Source: Heterocephalus glaber (Eukaryota > Chordata > Mammalia > Rodentia > Bathyergidae). From it: DNA of 64,000 nucleotides. The notes under the pieces are model-generated. The model worked only from the letters and a program-made list of their open reading frames with translations, ran no database searches and was not told the DNA's origin. This document shows positions 53,930-63,639 of the stretch, piece by piece. Both the position numbers and the translations under genes were made by a program. The stretch lies in NCBI RefSeq assembly GCF_000247695.1, contig NW_004624734.1, positions 31,875,821 through 31,939,820 of the forward strand, in the 5' to 3' direction. How positions within the stretch are numbered: the first letter of the stretch is position 1; each line of letters opens with the position of its first letter.

Positions 53930-54110
53930 TTATTTGGGGGCATTTCATTGCTAGGCACATTTACATACAATATCACATTACTGCTTAAATGAATTCTTTT
54001 CGAAGATACAGCTAGTACTATTTTCCTTATATTACATATGATGAAAAAAATTAAGTAATTTATGAAAGCTTCTACAATTGTGGCGGAGTAGATTTCCAGG
54101 TTGAGTCTTT
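53930..54110 (-). mobile_element. MIR SINE, diverged
   Basis: TAGCTAGTACTATTTTCCTT-type order, ACATATGATGAAAAAAATTA and AAGTAATTTATGAAAGCTTC match reverse MIR loosely. Confidence 0.4.
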
Positions 54111-55135
54111 GTGTGCTCTGGGACACACTGCTAACTTCTCTGAATGTTTTATAATGTTATATACATTTTTTAAGAAGCTGTTCTTTTCCCTTCGTTCTCA
54201 TCTCTTAGTGCTGTCACTTTGATACTTTGCAAACTGCCTTTTTCTCTCTTATGTGTAAGTGAAGGAAGGCAAGGAGATTAATGCTTAGGAGATAGAGCAG
54301 TGTTTATGAGACAGCACAGTTCTGGTCGCAGCCATAGTACTTAGGCCTCAAGTAGATCTCTCTTGTGCTGGAAATCACTTCATCAGAATTCTGGTCTTTG
54401 CAGTCATGTGAAGTCTCCTCCTTCCTCACACTTTGTGGCCATGTTTGCTTATATAAGCCATATAACACCCATTGGATTAAACTCACATAGTTTAATTAAG
54501 AGTAGTGAACTCTAATACCAAGTTGGTTCCTTTTAACTGTTAGCCCAACTAAAAGTGCAAACTGAGCCTATACTTGAGTTTGATAGCTACGGAAGGTGTG
54601 CTGGTTGAGTATATTTGGCTGAATTTCAGCCAACAGAAATAGATATATTTCCTCATATAGTTATACATAGGGAAAAATTGTGTCTGAGGCTTAGATGAAT
54701 AATGTGTTGCAGAATAAAATGCTTTTTGGAAGAAGGTATAAACATGTAACATGGGCTCATTTGCACAGGGAGTGATGGTAAGTCACTTGGAAACACTAAC
54801 AGACATATAAAGGAATGTGTAACTGTTAGACTAGATGATAAACCTATTTGATCCTTAATAAATTTAAGCATAGTGCTCTTGCAGGAAGTAAAATGTACCA
54901 CCATCATCAGCAACTTCACTCTGATTCTGAAAAAGCATTTCATTTCCAGTGTCCTTCATTGATTGGGTGGCCAAGGAAGGTTGCTCTGTAGGTTCTGGTC
55001 TTAAACTAGATTCTATCAGTTTTAAGTTAGGGATTCAAGATAACTTATTATGTATGTGTAAGTATTCTAAAATCTGAAAAAAATCTAACATCCTTAACAC
55101 TTCTGGTCCCAAGCATTTTGCTTAAGGGGCACTCA
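54111..55135. other. Unique intronic sequence (about 1 kb)
   Basis: The longest SINE-free stretch in the right half. Small frames on the minus strand (54,304-54,943) have no domain. No named repeat. Confidence 0.5.
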
Positions 55136-55139
55136 ACCT

Positions 55140-55375
55140 GTTGAAAGAAAGAAAGGAGCAGAGAGGTAAAATGATTTGCCCAGTAGCTCACTAGTATGTA
55201 ACAGAATTAGGATTAAAATTGGGGCCTTCTGGGCCAGGGATTTAGCTCAGTGGTTTTGCTGCCTGCGGTGCAAGTGCAAGGACCCGAGTTCAATCCTCGG
55301 TACCAAAAAATAAATAAATAAATAAATAAGTAAAATAAAATTGGGGCCTTCTGACCTGTTCCTTTAATAGGGAAG
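55140..55375 (-). mobile_element. MIR SINE interrupted by an ID
   Basis: GAGGTAAAATGATTTGCCCA, AGCTCACTAGTATGTAACAG and AATTAGGATTAAAATTGGGG are reverse MIR core, continuing after the ID. Confidence 0.7.
55231..55335 (+). mobile_element. Young ID SINE with 17-bp target-site duplication
   Basis: TAAAATTGGGGCCTTCT at 55,214-55,230 and 55,336-55,352; tail of AAAT units. Confidence 0.96.
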
Positions 55376-56170
55376 TCATGAGATTCTTTCTATAAAGGAC
55401 TTGCAGAAGTAAAGTGCTAAAGACTTTAAGTGACTTTGCCTGTATATTCTATTTGCAGTTTCATTGTCCCTAAACATAGTTGTTTCGATTACATTGGTAG
55501 TGCCTCATTATTTTACAGATGAGTAAGTAAAGATTTTTCAGGGTAGAGGCAGACTGTCATTCTGTTCATCTTGTTTTAATTCTTAGCCTCCTGAGCTATA
55601 CTTCTTACTTTGGAGTCTTATTTCCTTGCAAGAATATTACTCAGGAGTAGGAATTTTTTGCAAATCCAGATGCCTGCAAAAATCTTGTTACAGGACTTCT
55701 CTTATTCTGAACTTTCATTCAAATCTTATATCTAAATTCTAATTGTATTCTTGGCTTACTACTTAAACCCAAGTGGCTAATTGGAACCGCTGAGGAGTAT
55801 TATGTTTTGTTTTTTATGGATGTCTTGATCAAGTTTGATTGGTTGGTGGTGATACTTTATTATTTACTACCATAGGTGGCTGAAGCATGTGCTTTGCCTG
55901 GCAAGAAACAACTGAAATTTGGATGTTTGACAATTACTTCAAGCAGCCCTTGATTTAGTCTCAGAGTTGACATCTCTGTTTATCCTGCTATTGTGCCTTC
56001 TCAGGACTGTGAAAGCATTGAGTCCTGCATTGATTTGGTCCTAGAATTACTGAAGAAGAGAAAAGAAAGCTTTATTATATTAATTTTGCTTATACAAGGG
56101 ATCTTGAAAAATCAGGCAGTGCACTTACACACAAAAACAAAAAAATCAGAAATTGCTCAGAATAAAGAGT
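55376..56170. other. Unique intronic sequence
   Basis: AT-rich. A short reverse MIR-like piece at about 55,505-55,535 (TCATTATTTTACAGATGAGT). No exon-like segment seen. Confidence 0.45.
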
Positions 56171-56190
56171 ATTTTGTAATATAATTAGGA

Positions 56191-56310
56191 CATCTGCATA
56201 TAGATCCTAAGCAGTTCTTTTTTTTTTTTTTTTTTTTGGCACGAGGGCTCGAACTCAGGTCCTTTCTCTTGCAAGGCAGGCAGCAAAACCACTAAGCTAA
56301 ATCCCTGGCC
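56191..56310 (-). mobile_element. ID SINE with extra 3' sequence
   Basis: The ID body is 56,215-56,310 (T tract, GGCACGAGGGCTCGAACTCA...CTAAGCTAAATCCCTGGCC). The flanking repeats TTTGTAATATAATTAGGA (56,173-56,190) and TTTGTGATATAATTAGGA (56,313-56,330) enclose an additional 24-26 bases between tail and duplication. Confidence 0.8.
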
Positions 56311-56637
56311 CATTTGTGATATAATTAGGAAAGCCTATTTTCCAGATTAATTCTCAGAAGAGGTGAGACAGGAAATGAAGAGAACCTGTGGTCTGGGAAT
56401 ACTGTACTTGACAGTGTGTATCTACTATCTTTTCTGTTAGTGAAGCTTTGCGAACATGTTTTTAGTTAGTGTGTTCCTAACTTATTTGAGCTTCTGACAT
56501 GTCACTAATTTCATACTTTATTGTTGAGAATGTACTATTAAAACACATAAGTCATCAGAACATGACACTTGTAAGATAGGCCTCCATTCTTTTCTTTTTT
56601 TTGCCTCCATTCTTAATTTTTAAAAATATATGTTAAT

Positions 56638-56812
56638 GAGCTGGGCACAGTGACACATACTTGTAATCCTAGCATTTGGAGAAGCTGAAGCAAGAGAGTA
56701 AGTTCAAGTCTTGCATGGGGAATTTAGCAAGACCTTGTATCAAAATAAAAGATACAAAAGGCGGGGAATGTGTAGCTCAGTGTGAAGGCCCTGGGTTCAG
56801 TCCTCTGTACTC
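56638..56812 (+). mobile_element. B1-dID dimeric SINE
   Basis: GCTGGGCACAGTGACACATA then GGCGGGGAATGTGTAGCTCA and CTGGGTTCAGTCCTCTGTAC. Confidence 0.86.
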
Positions 56813-57008
56813 TGTTCCCTAGAGGCATCAAGGAGGGAAAATGTGATTTAAAGAACAGAAGAGGTAGTCTCACCCACCTAGGATGTCCATCATTAACATT
56901 GGCACATATTTTAGGTTTTTTTGGTATGTATATGTGCATATTTAAAAATTAAGATTGGATTCTTAGCCCATCTCTGCAGTTCTGCGATGTTTAAAAACAT
57001 TATTTTCT

Positions 57009-57100
57009 TTTTTTTGTTTTGTTTTTTGGTACTGGGGATTGAACTCGGGTCCTTGCCCTTGCTAGGCAGGCGGCGGAACCACTGAGCTAAATCCCTGGCC
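57009..57100 (-). mobile_element. ID SINE with 11-bp target-site duplication
   Basis: CATTATTTTCT at 56,998-57,008 and 57,101-57,111. Confidence 0.95.
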
Positions 57101-57134
57101 CATTATTTTCTCTATATATCATTGAATATTCTAA

Positions 57135-57345
57135 AGCAGGGTTCTTCAGTTTCAACTTTATTGACATTTTGGGCTGGATAAGTCTTTACTAAGGTGAGCT
57201 GTCCTGTGCTTTATAGGATATTCAGCAGTATCCCTGGCCCTTACTCATTATATGCCAGTAGCATTTATTTGTTTGTAACAACCAAAAGTATCTCCAGATA
57301 TGCCAGTGCTTCCTGGGGAGCAAAATCACCTGGTTAAAAGCCTCC
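57135..57345 (+). mobile_element. hAT-Charlie remnant (MER5A-like)
   Basis: TTATTGACATTTTGGGCTGG, GCTGTCCTGTGCTTTATAGG, CATTATATGCCAGTAGCATT and AACCAAAAGTATCTCCAGAT follow the MER5A consensus as I know it. Confidence 0.75.
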
Positions 57346-57404
57346 CTACCTTTTTTTTTTTTTGAACCACTATTATAAAGTAATAGTTCTCAAAAAAGTA
57401 AAAA

Positions 57405-57592
57405 AAAGTAACAGTTCTCAAATTCTTTTGTCTCTAGACTTCTTTGTACTCTCAAAAATCATTGAAGATTTCAAAAAAAACAATTTATGTGAATGTGTTT
57501 TTTTATTGTACTAGAGTTTAAACTGAGAAAGTTTTAAAATTATTTATTTAAAACTAATAATAAATTTAAACATTTTAATGAAAAATGTATTT
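57405..57592. mobile_element. Second hAT-type DNA transposon remnant
   Basis: AACAGTTCTCAAATTCTTTT, TTTGTACTCTCAAAAATCAT and TAAACTGAGAAAGTTTTAAA match a mammalian hAT-derived MER repeat; subfamily not fixed. Confidence 0.55.
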
Positions 57593-57595
57593 TCT

Positions 57596-57722
57596 GACTG
57601 GGTATGGTGATACATGCCTATAATCCTAGTACTCTGGAAGGTTGAGACAGGAGGCTCACAAATTTGAGCCCAGCCAGGGCAACTTAGCTACTTAGTAAGG
57701 GTGTCACAAAATTTTAAAAGGG
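57596..57722 (+). mobile_element. B1 SINE
   Basis: GACTGGGTATGGTGATACAT...TTTGAGCCCAGCCAGGGCAA. Confidence 0.86.
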
Positions 57723-57726
57723 CCTG

Positions 57727-58500
57727 GGAGTTTCTCAAAAAGTTAAACATAGGATTACTAAATGATCCAACAGTTTCACTTCTGTTTATGTATCAAAAAG
57801 AATGGAAAACAGGCTTAAATAGGTATTTGTACATCTGTGTTCATAGCAACAATTATTCACAATAACCAAAAGGTGGATGCAACTCAAAGTGTCCATCAAT
57901 TGGTAAGCAAAATGTAATTTATACACACAGTGGAATATTATTTGGCCTTAAAAAGAAATGACATTCTGACACATGATTCATCATGGATGAACCTTGAAGA
58001 TGCTGTGCTAAGTGAAATAAGCCAGGCACAAAAGGACAAATATGTATGAATGCATATATTTGATGTACTGAGAATAGTCAGAGACAGAAATGGTGTTTCT
58101 GGAGGAAGAATGGTGGTTGTTAGGGGTTTGGGAAGTGATTATTCAATGAGTACAGAGTTTCAGTTTGGAGTCAGGTGTGGTATGCACATGCCTGTACTTC
58201 CAGCACTCTGGGAGGCAAGGCAGGACGATTGCAAGTTCCACCTCAGCCTGGGCAACTTAGCAAGACCCTTTCTCAAAATAAAAAATAAGAAAGGGGCTGG
58301 GGATGTATGTAGCTCAGTGCAAGGGCCCAGGGTTCAATCTCCAGTATAAATCAATCAATCAATTAATTAATTTTAAATGTCAGTTTGGATAATGAAAAAG
58401 TTCAGGAGATGGTCGATAGTGATAGTTGCATGATTGTGAAAATGTGAATGCAGTCCATGCCACAGGACCCTACAGTTAAAAATGGTCATCAAAAAACAAA
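57727..58500 (+). mobile_element. Old L1 3' end (L1M type), interrupted by a B1-dID
   Basis: AACAATTATTCACAATAACC, AGTGGAATATTATTTGGCCT, TGCTAAGTGAAATAAGCCAG and TGGTGGTTGTTAGGGGTTTG are typical L1M ORF2 end and 3' UTR. Related to the copy at 1,500-2,222. Confidence 0.85.
58170..58375 (+). mobile_element. B1-dID dimeric SINE in L1M
   Basis: AGTCAGGTGTGGTATGCACA...GGGGCTGGGGATGTATGTAG; TCAGTTTGGA flanks it on both sides (about 58,161 and 58,380). Confidence 0.88.
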
Positions 58501-58509
58501 AAACAAATT

Positions 58510-59236
58510 TCTTTGGGATAAAATTGTAGACAAAATGGAACATGCTTTTCTTATGTAAAGCTACAGAACATCCTCATTTAGAATTCTAGGTAATACTCAG
58601 TCTTCTGCATGCTGATAAAATGGATCCATTTATTTAGTTCCTGAGATTCTTAGCAAATCATTTGCCTTTCTGATCCTTACCTAGAAAAAGATCTGTATTA
58701 TCCCCATTTTAGAAGCAAGGATTAAATGAAATGAATATGTGAATGAACTCCTATTCAAAAGGCTGTTATTTTCAGCTTTGGAAAGATAACAAAACAGACT
58801 TATTCTTATTCAGACATGTAGCTTGGTTGTGTGGCATACAGACCCTGCCTCTGTATCATCCTGAAGCTTCTTGGAGCTCAGGGAGCTCAGGAGAGGTATG
58901 GCAGGCACTCAGGGGCTTAGCTTCACAAAGCACACTCCTGAAAAGAAGGCGTACATAAGCTCAGCAGAAAGCCTGGCTAAATGATTTTCCTTTAGTGTTT
59001 ACAGCTTCAAAAGAAAGAAAAAAGAAAAAGCCTTAACAACATATAAGGATGTTAAGTAAAATTTGCTACACCAGGAGCTCTGATAACCATTTTGAATCTC
59101 ACCTACCATGTATAAATTTCATATTTTTATTTTATTAAAGTATATTATTCATACTCCTATACAACCAAAAACAAGAGTTTGAAAAATGAGGATAAATTCC
59201 TACTTGATACTCCAATGAAACTAGGATTTAAAAATT
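58510..59236. other. Unique intronic sequence, weak MIR trace
   Basis: TTCTTAGCAAATCATTTGCC to about 58,720 may be MIR (+). The frame at 58,743-58,958 has no domain. Confidence 0.4.
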
Positions 59237-59237
59237 T

Positions 59238-59382
59238 TTTTGTGGTACTGGGGATTGATCTAGGACCTTTGTACTGAGCCAAATCCCCAAATCTTTGTTA
59301 GTATTTTGAGACAAGTCTTGCTAAGTTGCTAGGTTGCCCAGGCTGGGCTGGAATTTGTGATCTCAGAGTGCTGGGATTACAG
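59238..59382 (-). mobile_element. B1-dID fragment
   Basis: GTGGTACTGGGGATTGATCT then TTTGAGACAAGTCTTGCTAA...GTGCTGGGATTACAGG. Confidence 0.85.
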
Positions 59383-59429
59383 GAAAAACTAAGATGTTTT
59401 GAGTTTTGAGGGGGTTGTGTAAGTCATAT

Positions 59430-59545
59430 ATGTAACACTGGGTTAGGTGATTTTACACATACCATCACATTTCATGCAACAACCCTGGGAGATAGGTGGT
59501 ATTTTCTTTATTTTACAATCAAAATTGAGGCCAGATGAGTAGGGC
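59430..59545 (-). mobile_element. MIR SINE fragment
   Basis: CATACCATCACATTTCATGC, AACAACCCTGGGAGATAGGT and TTTATTTTACAATCAAAATT are reverse MIR. Confidence 0.7.
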
Positions 59546-59645
59546 ACTTTTACTCCTGTAACTTTGTATATAGCATTACTTTTGTCACTTGAAACCTAAA
59601 ACCCTGAATCTAATCCCATGATGCCATTTGCTAAAAGAAAATAAT

Positions 59646-59730
59646 TTTTTTTTTTCGGTACCGGGAATCGAATTCAGGACCTTGTGCTTGCTAGGCAGGC
59701 GGTGACACCACTGAGCTAAATCCCCGGCCC
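59646..59730 (-). mobile_element. Young ID SINE with 11-bp target-site duplication
   Basis: AAGAAAATAAT at 59,635-59,645 and 59,731-59,741. Confidence 0.95.
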
Positions 59731-59926
59731 AAGAAAATAATGTTTTGAATACTGTAGTTAATACTTTAAATTAAGTTAATACCGATAAGTGCTTTATATT
59801 TTAGAGGTTACTCCAAATCAGTACAGCCAGAATTGCCTCAGGCTTTACTTATGTACTGCAAAGTACATATCTGAGCAAAAACTTACTTGCATTTTTAAAT
59901 TGTGGAGATATGTAAAATTTGTGTAT

Positions 59927-60210
59927 GATGGTCCTTGCCTTTAATCCCAGCCCACTGGGAGACTGACGCAGGAGGATTGCAAGTGTAAGCCCAGCCTGGG
60001 CAACTTAGTGATTTAGAGAGACCCTGTCTCATAAAATAAAACAAGGCTGGGGAGGGCCAGGGATTTAGCTCAGTGGTTTTGCTGCCTGCTGCGCAAGCAC
60101 AAGGACCCGAGTTCGATCCCTGGTACCCCCCAAAAAAACAAGGCTGGGGATGTAGTTCAGGGAGAGAGCCGTAGGTTCATCCCTGGTACCAATAAATAAA
60201 TAAGTAAATA
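59927..60210 (+). mobile_element. B1-dID split by a young ID
   Basis: B1 half 59,927-60,040; the ID-like half starts GGCTGGGGA at 60,045 and resumes at 60,151 (TGTAGTTCAGGGAGAGAGCC), with an (AATA)n tail. Confidence 0.9.
60054..60134 (+). mobile_element. Young ID SINE nested in B1-dID
   Basis: AAAACAAGGCTGGGGA at 60,038-60,053 and 60,135-60,150 is identical, 16 bp. Confidence 0.96.
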
Positions 60211-60234
60211 GTAACTAAATCATAAAATTTATCT

Positions 60235-60640
60235 GAACCATTTAAAAGACATTTTAAGTGCACTTACTGTTCATTAAGTACCTTCACGTTGTCTAACCAT
60301 CGCCACCATCCATCTTCAGAACTTCTTCATCTGGAAAAACTGAAATTCTGTCCCCATCAAACAATACTGTACTCCTTTTCCCCCTGTGCCTTGAAACCAT
60401 CATTCTATTCTCTTTCTAATTAGTCTACTCTAGGTACATTATATATCTGAAATTCTAGAGTATTTATCCTTTCATACCTGGCTTACTTCCCTGAAAAATA
60501 ACTTTTTTTTTTAATGGTACGGGAGATTGAACTCGGGTCCTTGTGCTTGCAAGGCAGGTGGCAAAACCACTGAGCTCAATCCTCGGCTTCCTGAATAATA
60601 ATTTTAGCCAGGCTTTTGTTGTTGAACATTAAAATTATTA
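60235..60640 (-). mobile_element. Old L1 3' part, interrupted by an ID
   Basis: AAGTACCTTCACGTTGTCTA, CCATCATTCTATTCTCTTTC, TACTCTAGGTACATTATATA and ATACCTGGCTTACTTCCCTG are reverse-strand L1M. The ID lies at 60,507-60,590 (reverse strand, AATGGTACGGGAGATTGAAC). Confidence 0.7.
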
Positions 60641-60897
60641 GTCTTTTGCTCTTCGAACAATGCTATACTACAAAGCATCTGATCCAGAGTCTGAGTGCTC
60701 CCTCATCCCTGTCTTGTGTTTGGCTCATTTTTTGAGGACAGTCAAAAAAAATCCTTTCTTTCTATGCCTTAGCCTTTCCAGGCTATAAAATAAGAATAAT
60801 GCTAATTACTTTTGTTATAGTGTGACTTGCATAGTTTCTGCTTATACCTCCTGACCCTTTGAGAAAGAGTACTTTAAAAATATTAAAAATATATTTT

Positions 60898-61020
60898 CTT
60901 GCCGTGTGTGGTGGCACATGTCTGTAATCCCAGCACTTGGGAGGCTGAGGCAGGAGGATCACTGAGAGTTTGATGCCAGCCTAGGCTACACGGCAAGACC
61001 CTGTTTCCAAATATATATAT
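60898..61020 (+). mobile_element. B1 SINE with (TA)n tail
   Basis: GCCGTGTGTGGTGGCACATG...CCTAGGCTACACGGCAAGAC, then TA/TATG repeats to about 61,072. Confidence 0.93.
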
Positions 61021-61079
61021 ATGTGTGTGTGTTATATTTATAAATATATATAATATATTTATATATATATTCTGTAACT

Positions 61080-61478
61080 ATAAAGCTGCTGCCACAGTGT
61101 TATTATAGGTTTTTAAAAATGAATTAATGATTTAGGGCAAAATGAAACCAACCTGCAAATATCCAGAATCAGAGTAGCTGTCTTCTCCTAGGGTTGTCTG
61201 GTGAATTGAAGCTAAACAACTGTGAGGAAACTGGCTTAGAAAGCCAACCTGTGCTTGTCTCTTGCCTGGACCTGGCACCAGCCTGGAGCAGAAATGCCCA
61301 GCCTCCCTGAATGGTCCCTGTGCTCCACTTCAGGAGCCCTAGAGAGCCTTGGCCTCGGCTCCCTCTTTGCTGAGGCTGACTCCACAACCACCAAACTGCC
61401 AGGCTTACTCACCAGCTGCTTTAAATGATCATATTCTTTACTGGTACTCTTTGCAGGTCGCAATGTTTCTCTCCCTTT
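61080..61478. other. Unique intronic sequence
   Basis: No repeat recognised; 61,150-61,420 has balanced base composition with overlapping minus-strand frames, neither with a known domain. Confidence 0.45.
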
Positions 61479-61479
61479 T

Positions 61480-61857
61480 TTTTTTTAAGGACTGAGATTG
61501 AACCTAAGACTTCACACATGCTAGGCAAGTGCTCTACCACTGAGTTACATCCCCAGCACTTTTCCATATTTTACATTGAGACAGTCTCACTTAAGTTGCC
61601 CAGGCTGACCTTGAACTTGCTATCCTTTTCCCCTAGCTTCCCAAGTAGCTTGGAGTATAGGCATGCCCCTCTGTGCTCAGCCACACCGCACACACACACA
61701 CACCCCTTTTGTGTTTGTGATACTGGAGATTGAACCCAGAGCTTTTGTCCCCAAACAGTTTTTAATTTTTTGAGACAGGCTCTCCTAAATCAGCAAGTTG
61801 TCCGGTTTGGGCTCAAATATGTGATTCTTCTTTCTCAGCTTCCCAGAGTGCTAGGAT
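61480..61857 (-). mobile_element. Two B1-dID SINEs in tandem
   Basis: Both on the minus strand: 61,480-61,682 (GGACTGAGATTGAACCTAAG...GTATAGGCATGCCCCTCTGT) and 61,708-61,857 (GATACTGGAGATTGAACCCA...CAGAGTGCTAGGATTG), separated by a CA microsatellite at 61,683-61,704. Confidence 0.85.
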
Positions 61858-62228
61858 TGTTACAGTTGAGTGGGCCAAAAATAGTCTAGGTTCTTGTGTA
61901 CAACAAGGAAAGAATTCCTAAGCATACACCTTACAGTATGTAGTAAGTAGCTACATTTATTAAAGATCACGGGATGGCAGCAGGAATAGGGAGAAGGGTG
62001 AAGGGAAAGAGGGTGAAGGAAAAAGGGACTCGAGTGCGAAAGGGAAGAAAGGGGGCCTCGATAACTCAGGGCTTCCAGTATTTATAGGGTCTGACACCTC
62101 TGATCCAGGGTGCCTCCCACTGACTTTCTCTCTCTGATGTCAGCAATCTGCGCAACCTCCTGAGCTTAAGCCCGGATAATCATTAAGGTGGTGCGTTTAC
62201 AGTTGAATGAAGGGAAGGGAGTGACTCA
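61858..62228 (-). mobile_element. ERV LTR, antisense to DCAF5
   Basis: Read on the minus strand it starts TGAGTCAC right after a purine tract (AACAAAGGAGG, the likely polypurine tract). It has CTATAAATA near 62,079-62,087 and AATAAA near 61,960, and ends AACTGTAACA. TG...CA ends, TATA, poly(A) signal and adjacent polypurine tract are the parts of a retroviral 3' LTR. No 5' LTR is in the window. Confidence 0.75.
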
Positions 62229-63540
62229 CCTCCTTTGTTTCTAACTGTATGTACTATTCCCTGCTGAGAGCCCTGGTCCCTAAAAGTCTTTGAGGGGAGT
62301 TGAGGAAGTTTCATCTTCTGTAGCTGCTTCCAGCTGGATAGAGGTGCTGGCCCTACGGTATGCAGAGACTAGGGAACCCTCTCCTTGACTGTTCTAGGAG
62401 TTCAAGGGAGCTGAGCCCATCCTCTGAACATTTCCTGATGGACCATGGTTGTGGAAGCATGTTTTGATCTCGAATTATGGTCACTGCCAGTAATTTGACG
62501 GTATTGTAGACCTATTGACAAAGGAAATATATTCTTCTTTTAGGGACAAACCTAGCCCCATTGTTACTGTTAGGAGATCTTGTCCCCTCTGATGTTGTAT
62601 GGCCACTGCTGCTCGTGAGTCTGTCTGGTCTTGAGGAAGGCAATACTCTTGGTAAGTTCATCTAGGCTGTCAAGTTCTTAGATGTTGTGGATTTCATCTA
62701 TATCATCGTTTGGAATTTGGCAGTCTCTAGGTGAGAATGAACAAACTTTACTGTAAGATTAAGGCAAGTATGACCAAAGCATGAGCACTAGAATGGAAAG
62801 GCAGATTGGAGAAGGAGCCACGTCAGATGCAGTTCTCAAGGAATTAGAGTAGCACTTGTAACCAGCTGGCTCCAAGACCTGTCTACAGGTGTAACTAGAA
62901 ACTGTCAGTGAGGGGCAGTGATTGGAGGCCCCTTTTATGTTTAGCATATATTGGGGGTTTTTTTATTTGTTTGTTTTGGTACCGGGGATCCAACTTGGGT
63001 CCTTGAGCTTGCGGGGCAGGCGTCGGAACCACTGAGCTAAATCCCCGGCCCTAGCATATATTGTTATTACTTTTATATGTCTTTGGTTATATTCCCCTAC
63101 TAGGTGTTCCAAGATCAGGTTAAAAAGAGACCTGTGTCAACTGAGATTTACCCCTTGCTGTCTATCAGCATCAGTTAAGTCTCCTTAGGCATTACTTTTG
63201 AAACCATGTACAGAGCTTTCTTAGCTCTTCTATCAGTGTCAGCTGCCAGGATGAGTCACGTTCTTGCTTGACCATGTGGCTTCTTGTGACAGCATGGAAG
63301 ACTTTCCTCTTTGGTGACCCTTCTTTTTGGCACACTGTGTATTGGTTGGCTCCTGTTCTCTGTGTTCCAACAATTCTCTTGTTCAGGACTTTGGGTGAAC
63401 TCACCAAAGTTGTAGGATCTTATAGAGAGTTTTCCTCATGTCCTGGGTCTTTGATAACCGTGGAAGGCCAAGACCAGGGCCAAAATACTGGCTACCTTCT
63501 AAGTCCAGTTACCTTTTAACTTTGATGTCCAAGCCCAGAA
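62229..63540 (-). mobile_element. ERV internal remnant (envelope-like), antisense
   Basis: Sequence upstream of the LTR on the minus strand. Around 62,520-62,720 the minus-strand translation weakly resembles the transmembrane-envelope region of class I ERVs. Stop codons and shifts are frequent and an ID interrupts it at 62,954-63,051, so it is a dead old copy. The limit near 63,540 is a guess; the frames at 63,192-63,519 show no domain. Confidence 0.4.
62954..63051 (-). mobile_element. Young ID SINE with 12-bp target-site duplication
   Basis: TAGCATATATTG at 62,942-62,953 and 63,052-63,063. Confidence 0.96.
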
Positions 63541-63639
63541 TGTCAGTTGCATCAGTATTGAATTGAGAGTAGTGAGTTTTAATTATGTTCTTATCTGTAT
63601 GTCAAGTACTTTGAAATATAAAGTATAGCCAAAAGACTT

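Noticed and set aside
61169..61463. Two overlapping minus-strand frames of 72 and 75 codons
   Set aside because: Different frames of the same bases, no start context or domain, located inside an intron.
1616..63051. Regularly repeated units of about 80-100 bases, CRISPR-like at first sight
   Set aside because: Copies are dispersed, in both orientations, with A tails and individual duplications; this is eukaryotic SINE amplification.
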